Assembly: GCA_016840065.1 (NCBI GenBank) | Contig: JAEOTB010000054.1 | Location: 1-64,000, forward strand | Length of the DNA stretch: 64,000 nt | Source of the DNA: Candidatus Hermodarchaeota archaeon | GTDB lineage: Archaea; Asgardarchaeota; Hermodarchaeia; Hermodarchaeales; Hermodarchaeaceae | Direction of reading: 5' to 3' | Part shown: piece by piece, positions 58,027 through 64,000 of the stretch | Layout of the letters: every line of letters starts with the position of its first letter | How positions within the stretch are numbered: the first letter of the stretch is position 1 | The notes under the pieces: generated by a model | What the model saw: the letters and a program-made list of their open reading frames with translations, nothing else | Told to the model about the DNA's origin: nothing | Database searches by the model: none | Program-made: the position numbers and the translations under genes

Positions 58027-59021
58027 CCTCTGACAACAGGACTGTCACAGTGGAAGCCGGGGCACGCCTTCACCTTGGGTTCATCGACCCTCTGGGAGGA
58101 TCGGGGCGCAGGTATGGCTCCCTGGGCGTAGCCATTCGCCGTCCATTCTTCTCCCTAACTGCTGAGCGTATGAAGCGCGGTGTTTCAGTGAAAGGCCCTT
58201 CAGGTCAGCGCGTTCGAAATCTTGTGAGAATTTACAAGAGGTACTTCGAATATACTGGAGGATTGAGGGTTACAGTCCATGAGGAAATCCCAGAACATAT
58301 TGGGTTAGGATCGGGAACACAGATGTCGCTAGCCTTAGGCACAGCCTTCGCAACTCTATTGGAACAAGAGGTGAACATCCAAGAACTGGCTAAAACAACC
58401 GGACGAGGTGAAGTTTCTGGAGTCGGTACAGCCACCTTTGAGAAAGGCGGATTTGTCATCGATGGAGGTATCCCAGTTCCAACAGAAGACAAGGATGCTA
58501 AGGTTGCTGAAGGCTATGTACCATCCCTTCTTTTCCATCATGAGGTACCAAAGGATTGGGTGTTTATAGTTGCACTACCGAATATCCCCCGTGGCTTCAG
58601 TGGTACCGCAGAAGAGCAGGCATTCTCCAGGATGTCACCAGCCCAGGCGGAAGAATCTAATGAGATTGGCAGGCTTGTGTTGATGCAGCTCCTGCCTGCT
58701 CTGGTTGAAGACGATATCATTGGCTTTGGGCGGGCACTGACTACAATTCAGCGGCTCGTTGGGGATTGTTTTGCCCAGGCCCAGGGTGGACGTTTCGCAA
58801 ATCCAGTGATTGCTACATGTATCACAGCTATGCTTGAAGCGGGAGCCTACGGTGCAGGGCAGAGTTCTTGGGGACCTGCCTGCTATGGACTGTCAAGAGG
58901 TTCTACCGCTGTGATGGCAATCAAGCAGGCTATCTCCCGGGTTTTGGATGCCACAAGTGGTGGCACAATCATTACTACTCAGGCTAACAATTATGGTGCT
59001 CGTGTAATCACTTCACCATAA
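58017..59021 (+). CDS. Beta-ribofuranosylaminobenzene 5'-phosphate synthase (beta-RFAP synthase) family, GHMP fold
   Basis: 334 aa; GARLHLGFIDPLGGSGRRYGSLGVAI, HIGLGSGTQMSLALG, GRGEVSGVGTATFEKGGFVIDGG. Confidence 0.88.
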   Translation: MAMTSDNRTVTVEAGARLHLGFIDPLGGSGRRYGSLGVAIRRPFFSLTAERMKRGVSVKGPSGQRVRNLVRIYKRYFEYTGGLRVTVHEEIPEHIGLGSGTQMSLALGTAFATLLEQEVNIQELAKTTGRGEVSGVGTATFEKGGFVIDGGIPVPTEDKDAKVAEGYVPSLLFHHEVPKDWVFIVALPNIPRGFSGTAEEQAFSRMSPAQAEESNEIGRLVLMQLLPALVEDDIIGFGRALTTIQRLVGDCFAQAQGGRFANPVIATCITAMLEAGAYGAGQSSWGPACYGLSRGSTAVMAIKQAISRVLDATSGGTIITTQANNYGARVITSP

Positions 59022-59059
59022 CGCTTTATGCTTCCCTTGTTGGAGCCCTGTTTGGGCTG

Positions 59060-60157
59060 CTAGGCTTCTTTATACATTTGGCGAATCATTTTTGCCTGTG
59101 GTAATGAAATCCAGTCCAGCACTGAGCCGCCGCATTCTCTTAGTTGCATCGCCTCAATAATTTCCTCGTAGGGCCCTCCTGCAAGGCCATCAGCAAATAT
59201 TGCTGCACCCTGAGCAGCCTCTTTGGATTTGTCTCCCAACCGAGCTATCTGTCTTACTGGGACACCAAACTGGGTCATGCGTTTTTCTAGGTCTTTGGCT
59301 AGCTTGCCTACCCGAGTGAGTCGCCCTGAGAGGAGGATTTCTCGTACATCAGGCACTGCTACCTTTAGCTGAGCTACGGCTTTTGCAAGTCCTTCAGCGA
59401 CGCCATTCCAAGCTGCTTGTGCTCTTTTGTCACCTTTGGCAAGGCGTTTCGCGAAATCTTCTGGGCTAAGATTCGGTTCACCCATCATCGAGAGAACCCC
59501 TCCTTGGAAGAGGGTGCCTTTAGAGAAGCCGCGAAGCAGATAGGCGAGTTCACCGTCCATTCCACCAAGAGTTAGGAAGCCTGGACCACCGATTGTGCCT
59601 CCGACGCCGTCAACGACTAATCCCTTGTCGGCAGCCATCGCCGCTGGGTAACCGTATCCTAGCTCAACAACGATTACTGATGTCTCGTTATAGGGGATGC
59701 CAAGACGTTTGGCTTGGTCATAAACGCCAAGTATTGTGCAGCATAATTTGTCTGCTGTGCCGAGGTCGATGCGGTTATGCTTCCGCCATACTGGGACAGA
59801 GTCAAGGTGGATTACGCCTGGGATGAACATCATTTCAATATCGGATTTCTGAACTAGACGCACCATGTCCTTGATAGCTTCTAACACTGGTATCTTGTCA
59901 TCGTCGTGGCGTACAAGGACTAGCTGGAAGAATTCTTCGTCTTCAACCTCTTCAGAGTAGAGAAGTGGAAGGCCATATCCGCTGGGTCCAACTACAAGAT
60001 CGATGTCGCCAGCTTTGTTAATCACATCAAGGATGCATTGGGGGTCCTTGGCCACATCCACGCTTGTGATGCTCGACTCGAGGAACACCTTCCCATCCTC
60101 AAGTCCACAGAAATCAAAACTACGAGTACCTGGGTCAATACCAATTACGCGAACCAT
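59060..60157 (-). CDS. DUF1464-family ASKHA ATPase-like protein
   Basis: 365 aa; MVRVIGIDPGTRSFDFCGLEDGKV, VVELGYGYPAAMAADKGLVVDGVGGTIGGPG. Confidence 0.8.
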   Translation of the reverse strand: MVRVIGIDPGTRSFDFCGLEDGKVFLESSITSVDVAKDPQCILDVINKAGDIDLVVGPSGYGLPLLYSEEVEDEEFFQLVLVRHDDDKIPVLEAIKDMVRLVQKSDIEMMFIPGVIHLDSVPVWRKHNRIDLGTADKLCCTILGVYDQAKRLGIPYNETSVIVVELGYGYPAAMAADKGLVVDGVGGTIGGPGFLTLGGMDGELAYLLRGFSKGTLFQGGVLSMMGEPNLSPEDFAKRLAKGDKRAQAAWNGVAEGLAKAVAQLKVAVPDVREILLSGRLTRVGKLAKDLEKRMTQFGVPVRQIARLGDKSKEAAQGAAIFADGLAGGPYEEIIEAMQLRECGGSVLDWISLPQAKMIRQMYKEA

Positions 60158-60406
60158 TTTTTCCGAACCTCATCATATGATTGATCTCTTGTCACTATCG
60201 AGTCTTCGAGGTTCTTGTTACTTAAACATTTGTCCTTTCCTCTCATCAACAAGTACAAAAAGCTAGAAACAAATAGCCTCTGATTGTGGCTTGGTTTAGT
60301 ACTGCTTTCTAATAGTTAAAAGATTTTATACGCGAATAACTATAGGTCTATTGCAGATAGCTTCGGCGGACGCGTATGAGGAACGCGTTTTAGGTCGTGA
60401 GGAAAG

Positions 60407-61219
60407 ATGTCGTTTTCGGGTCTAGTCAAGAAACACTGGGTCTATGTTCTTGTAGTAATAATTGCGGTGATTATAGGCGTTCTTGGCGTCCTAAATCCAG
60501 TAACCCTGCCGAACCCCCTTGAAGGGTTGCCTTTCGAAGACGTAATGCTTCTAGGTCTTTCGATGAACTCACTGATTCTACTTTGGGGCGTAGCCATCTA
60601 CCTGTTTTATCGATGGGTGATTACTGGGCAGCAGATATCATCGACACTATGTTGGGCGATAGCATTCCTAGTCTATGGATTTCTCTTTGTTGCCATGAGT
60701 GCCCAAGCCCTTGGTGTACCATGGGCCAACATGAAAAACGCACTGGTCTTCTTCGAGTTTCGCCAAGCGATGATCTGGTTCCTCGCCTTCCTCTGGCTCG
60801 GAGTCGCCATGCGACTGACTGAGAACTCACAGGTTCGCTATATCCCAGCTATATTGATAGTAGGTGTGAGTTATGTCTGGTTCGCATGGTGCTTGATTTC
60901 TCTCTATGGTGTCGTTCCCGATAACGTCTTGATTGATACGATTATGTATGGCTTTACCTTCGGTGTCCTGATTCCCGTTTGCTTCACGCTCGCGTACAGT
61001 TTCTTCCTTTATGGCCGCAAAGGAGGAATCAAAGCGCCCTATTACCTTGCTGCTGGGTTCACTTGGCTGGGCTTAACTTATGGCAGCTGGGCTCCGTGGC
61101 ATGGAACCAGTTTCTATTTCATCTGCTATTTCCTGTTCATGATATCACTAATACTCATAGCCATAGGCTTTTTGATGTTGTCAAGAGACGTGGAGCTCCA
61201 ACGGCTTCGTTCAAGATAG
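60407..61219 (+). CDS. Polytopic membrane protein (about 7 TM segments)
   Basis: 270 aa, hydrophobic throughout. Confidence 0.75.
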   Translation: MSFSGLVKKHWVYVLVVIIAVIIGVLGVLNPVTLPNPLEGLPFEDVMLLGLSMNSLILLWGVAIYLFYRWVITGQQISSTLCWAIAFLVYGFLFVAMSAQALGVPWANMKNALVFFEFRQAMIWFLAFLWLGVAMRLTENSQVRYIPAILIVGVSYVWFAWCLISLYGVVPDNVLIDTIMYGFTFGVLIPVCFTLAYSFFLYGRKGGIKAPYYLAAGFTWLGLTYGSWAPWHGTSFYFICYFLFMISLILIAIGFLMLSRDVELQRLRSR

Positions 61220-61355
61220 ACCACGTATAAAACGAAGAATCTTACCAGGTGAAATACCTAGGATTAGTTCAAGTAATTCGTTCGATATGCTAGTAAAAAG
61301 AAAAGAGAGGAAAGAGAGGCGACTCCTCTTTCCATTTGTACATCCAAGGAAGGTT

Positions 61356-61859
61356 CTATTTTCGGAAGTAGGTCAATGAAGGATCTGGTCTGCCGACAAA
61401 GCAGATGTATCTGAATCCGTATTTCTTGATGATATTGAAAGCCTGTCTAGCTTCTCCAGCGTTGCTCTCAAAGTCCATGATCCAATGTGATCCCTCGACA
61501 ATCTTCCATCGTCCATTGATTTCCTTTACTTCGATATTGGCTGGGTTGAAGCCGATTGCGTCTTCACCCGGGAATGGACCAGAGGGAGCCATTCTGCCAA
61601 CGAGGAAGTAGGTCATCGAAGGGTCAGGTCGTCCCACAAAGCAACTTCGGTTCATCCGGTAGTGCTTGATGATGGAAAAAGCTAGTCTAGCCTCTGCTTC
61701 GAGGTTTTCAAAGTCGAGAAGCCAACGGCGTCCTTGAATGATTTTCCAGCGTCCACGGACTTTTTTGACTTCGATTCGGTCGGGGTTGAAAGTAAGGCAG
61801 TCTTCTCTGACTGGTCTACGTATTTTTAGTCGTCCTTGCCATCTTGGTGGTCTACTCAT
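61356..61859 (-). CDS. Protein of two tandem about 65-aa homologous domains
   Basis: FNPDRIEVKKVRGRWKIIQGRRWLLDFENLEAEARLAFSIIKHYRMNRSCFVGRPDPSMTYF repeated as FNPANIEVKEINGRWKIVEGSHWIMDFESNAGEARQAFNIIKKYGFRYICFVGRPDPSLTYF. Confidence 0.75.
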   Translation of the reverse strand: MSRPPRWQGRLKIRRPVREDCLTFNPDRIEVKKVRGRWKIIQGRRWLLDFENLEAEARLAFSIIKHYRMNRSCFVGRPDPSMTYFLVGRMAPSGPFPGEDAIGFNPANIEVKEINGRWKIVEGSHWIMDFESNAGEARQAFNIIKKYGFRYICFVGRPDPSLTYFRK

Positions 61860-61915
61860 ATTCAGTTCACCGTTTATCTTCGGGTCTTGCGTGGTTTATA
61901 TCTGCTTTCTTTTTC

Positions 61916-62884
61916 CTATTGGTCTTGAATTTGTAGTCCGAGGCGTGTGAAGAAATCGTTTAGGTCGATGTTTCCGCCGCTGATTATGACTCCGATTTTC
62001 TGGTCCTCCATAGGTAATCCGCTGTAAAGGAGTCCTGCCATGGAAACGGCGCCTGAGGGCTCTACGACGAGTTTCATTCGTTCCCATAGTATTCTCATCG
62101 CGACGAGTATTTCCTTTTCTGATACAGTGACGATGTCGTCGACCTTGTCACTGATTATTTTGAACGTGTGGCTTCCCAATGATGTGCGAAGGCCATCGGC
62201 TATCGTCTTGGGGTCAATTGAGGGGAGTATTTTACCTTCCTTAAGAGAACGGTAGGCGTCATCGGCGTTTTTGGGTTCCACACCGATTACATTCGCGTCT
62301 GGGCAAAGCCCCTTGGTTGCGATTGCTGTACCGCTTAGTAGTCCGCCTCCCCCAACTGGTGCGAAAATCCAGTCTAACGGACCGACTTCTTTTATCAGCT
62401 CATAAGCTGCTGTGCCGGCGCCGTGGATGACACGGAGATCATTGTAAGGGTGGATTAGGGTGTAGCCATGTTCTTCAATGAGTTCTGTTGTTCTCTTTTC
62501 ACGGTCAGCTGCAGAATTGCCACAGGTTATGATTTTTGCGCCGTAGCCGCGAGTTGCTTCCATCTTTATTGGTGATGAATTCTTTGGCATGACTATTGTA
62601 GCTTTGACGCCAAGCAGTATTGCAGCTAATGCCACTGCCTGTGCGTGGTTGCCTGAGGAGTGGGTAATGACTCCCTTTCGTCGCTCCGTTGTGGACAGCT
62701 GACTGATGGCGTTGTAGGCTCCTCTGAACTTGAAGGCACCAACCCGCTGGAAGTTTTCGCACTTGAAAAACACCTCTCCACCTGTAAGAGTGTTTACAGT
62801 CCGGCTAGTCATAACGGGAGTGTGATGAGTGACCTGTCGAATCCTGGCAAGGGCAGCTTCTACTTCTTCAAACATCTTGGACAC
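61916..62884 (-). CDS. Threonine ammonia-lyase/serine-threonine dehydratase (PLP fold type II)
   Basis: 322 aa; FFKCENFQRVGAFKFRGAYNAI, SSGNHAQAVALAA, APVGGGGLLSGTA. Confidence 0.93.
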   Translation of the reverse strand: MSKMFEEVEAALARIRQVTHHTPVMTSRTVNTLTGGEVFFKCENFQRVGAFKFRGAYNAISQLSTTERRKGVITHSSGNHAQAVALAAILLGVKATIVMPKNSSPIKMEATRGYGAKIITCGNSAADREKRTTELIEEHGYTLIHPYNDLRVIHGAGTAAYELIKEVGPLDWIFAPVGGGGLLSGTAIATKGLCPDANVIGVEPKNADDAYRSLKEGKILPSIDPKTIADGLRTSLGSHTFKIISDKVDDIVTVSEKEILVAMRILWERMKLVVEPSGAVSMAGLLYSGLPMEDQKIGVIISGGNIDLNDFFTRLGLQIQDQ

Positions 62885-62927
62885 AACATTCGCTGAAGCA
62901 ACGAAGGAATATAGCGTTTCCTATCCA

Positions 62928-64000
62928 CTAGCCTTTCGGTAGTGGACGGAGTTGCTTGTAAATCGATTCAACGGTTTGCCATGCACCTTCTAGTGCCTCT
63001 TTATGGGTTGAAGCCACAGAATTCACAGTGCAGATAGGGTCCCCAAAGCCTGCGTGGCTACCTGGGATTGGAATATCCACGACATCAGGAATGAATCTAA
63101 GATCGGGAATCTCACAATGTTCCCGAGCGTAAACGATGATACGAGCACAGCTAGATGTGTGCAGAGGCGCCTCATCTGGGAGGTTTCCTTCGCAGGCAGC
63201 AAGATGTTGTTTCACTTGGTTGACACCCGTCGTTAGTTCTATGGCTTCAATGGTAGCCTGAAAACGGGGGTTAATTTCCATGAAATAAGGTGTGCCGTCT
63301 TGTGTAATTACAAAGTCGAGTCCGTTACTTCCTAGAAGTCCAAGGCTCTCAGTCATCTCTTCTGCTGTCGAAGCAAGGCCTGATAAGATAGAGGAGTCCG
63401 CCTTTAGAGGGATTACATTTCCACAGTAGGCTTTAGTGCGTTCTCGCCCCAGCTCTGGAAGCCCGATTAGTTGTTCATTGACTGAGACGGCACATGCTCT
63501 TTGACCAGTCCCGAGGACTGAGACACTGGCGTCTGTTCCTACTACTAGTTCCTGTACAATAACGGGCACTGAATCGAACGCATGATGAATCGCATAGCTG
63601 GCGGCTTCTTCTTCGGTACGTAGAACTCTGGTGTAGAAGCCACCGCTCCCATGATAGGGTTTGACAACGACTGGAAGAGCCAGTCTAGTAACTGCGTTCT
63701 TGAAGGTCTTTCGGGATTTTGCTGACTCTCCTACTGGAATTTCCGCGCCACAGCGCTGGGCCAAGTCAGCTGTTGCCTTGCGGTCGCGTGCAGATTTCAA
63801 GAGTTCAGGTGTATTACCTGTAAGAGGTCCAAGATTTGTTAGTGCCTCCCATTCAGTGGGGTTGTCATCGAAGCCCCCACCAACTAGTACATGCTGAACC
63901 CCACCACGCCCTATAAGGATTTGTTCTGCGCCCTCAATTAGTGTCTGTGTTGTGGGAATCGATGGACGGTCTGGACGTGCATCGGGTTGCTGGTCGAGCA
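62928..64000 (-). CDS. ATP-grasp domain protein (COG2232-like predicted carboligase), N-terminus beyond window end
   Basis: VVKPYHGSGGFYTRV, LVVGTDASVSVLG, YFMEINPRFQATIEAIELTTGVN; the frame stays open upstream of the track's start at 63800 (...IPTTQTLIEGAEQILIGRGGVQHVLVGGGFDDNPTEWEALTNLGPLTGNTPELLKSARDRK) to the window edge. Confidence 0.82.
   Translation of the reverse strand, partial: LDQQPDARPDRPSIPTTQTLIEGAEQILIGRGGVQHVLVGGGFDDNPTEWEALTNLGPLTGNTPELLKSARDRKATADLAQRCGAEIPVGESAKSRKTFKNAVTRLALPVVVKPYHGSGGFYTRVLRTEEEAASYAIHHAFDSVPVIVQELVVGTDASVSVLGTGQRACAVSVNEQLIGLPELGRERTKAYCGNVIPLKADSSILSGLASTAEEMTESLGLLGSNGLDFVITQDGTPYFMEINPRFQATIEAIELTTGVNQVKQHLAACEGNLPDEAPLHTSSCARIIVYAREHCEIPDLRFIPDVVDIPIPGSHAGFGDPICTVNSVASTHKEALEGAWQTVESIYKQLRPLPKG

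Noticed and set aside
60373-60396. acgcg...cgcgt small inverted repeat just upstream of the 60407 ORF
   Set aside because: Only a 5-bp stem; too weak to call a riboswitch, terminator or operator.
62928-63800. ATP-grasp ORF beginning at 63800 as listed
   Set aside because: The listed start is an internal TTG; the frame is open to the window end, so I treat it as a partial CDS 62928..64000.

Overview
The 64 kb window looks archaeal. Gene content (longin-like and gelsolin-like domains, a Ras-like GTPase, many zinc ribbons, tetrahydromethanopterin-type pterin genes) suggests an Asgard/Thorarchaeota-like genome; that placement is inference from content, not a search. Coding density is high and I found no rRNA, tRNA, CRISPR array or transposase. 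The dominant feature is one uninterrupted 21.3-kb minus-strand ORF (2614..23943, 7109 aa). It encodes a secreted or type-I membrane giant protein whose core is a higher-order repeat: 40 Ig-like/beta-sandwich-type units of about 100 aa, arranged as a 4-unit super-repeat A-B-C-D (101+102+101+98 = 402 aa). Homologous anchor sites recur every 1206 bp eight times in succession, then once at 1200 bp. Other items of interest are: two or more operator-like palindromes between divergent hsp20 and ArsR-like regulator genes (Phr-like heat-shock circuit); a longin-like/coiled-coil protein; a gelsolin-like domain protein with a 24-nt tandem-repeat linker; paralogous GT-C-like membrane proteins, one fused to a methyltransferase; a truncated FAD-oxidase remnant joined to a duplicated small gene; and paired beta-helix surface proteins.
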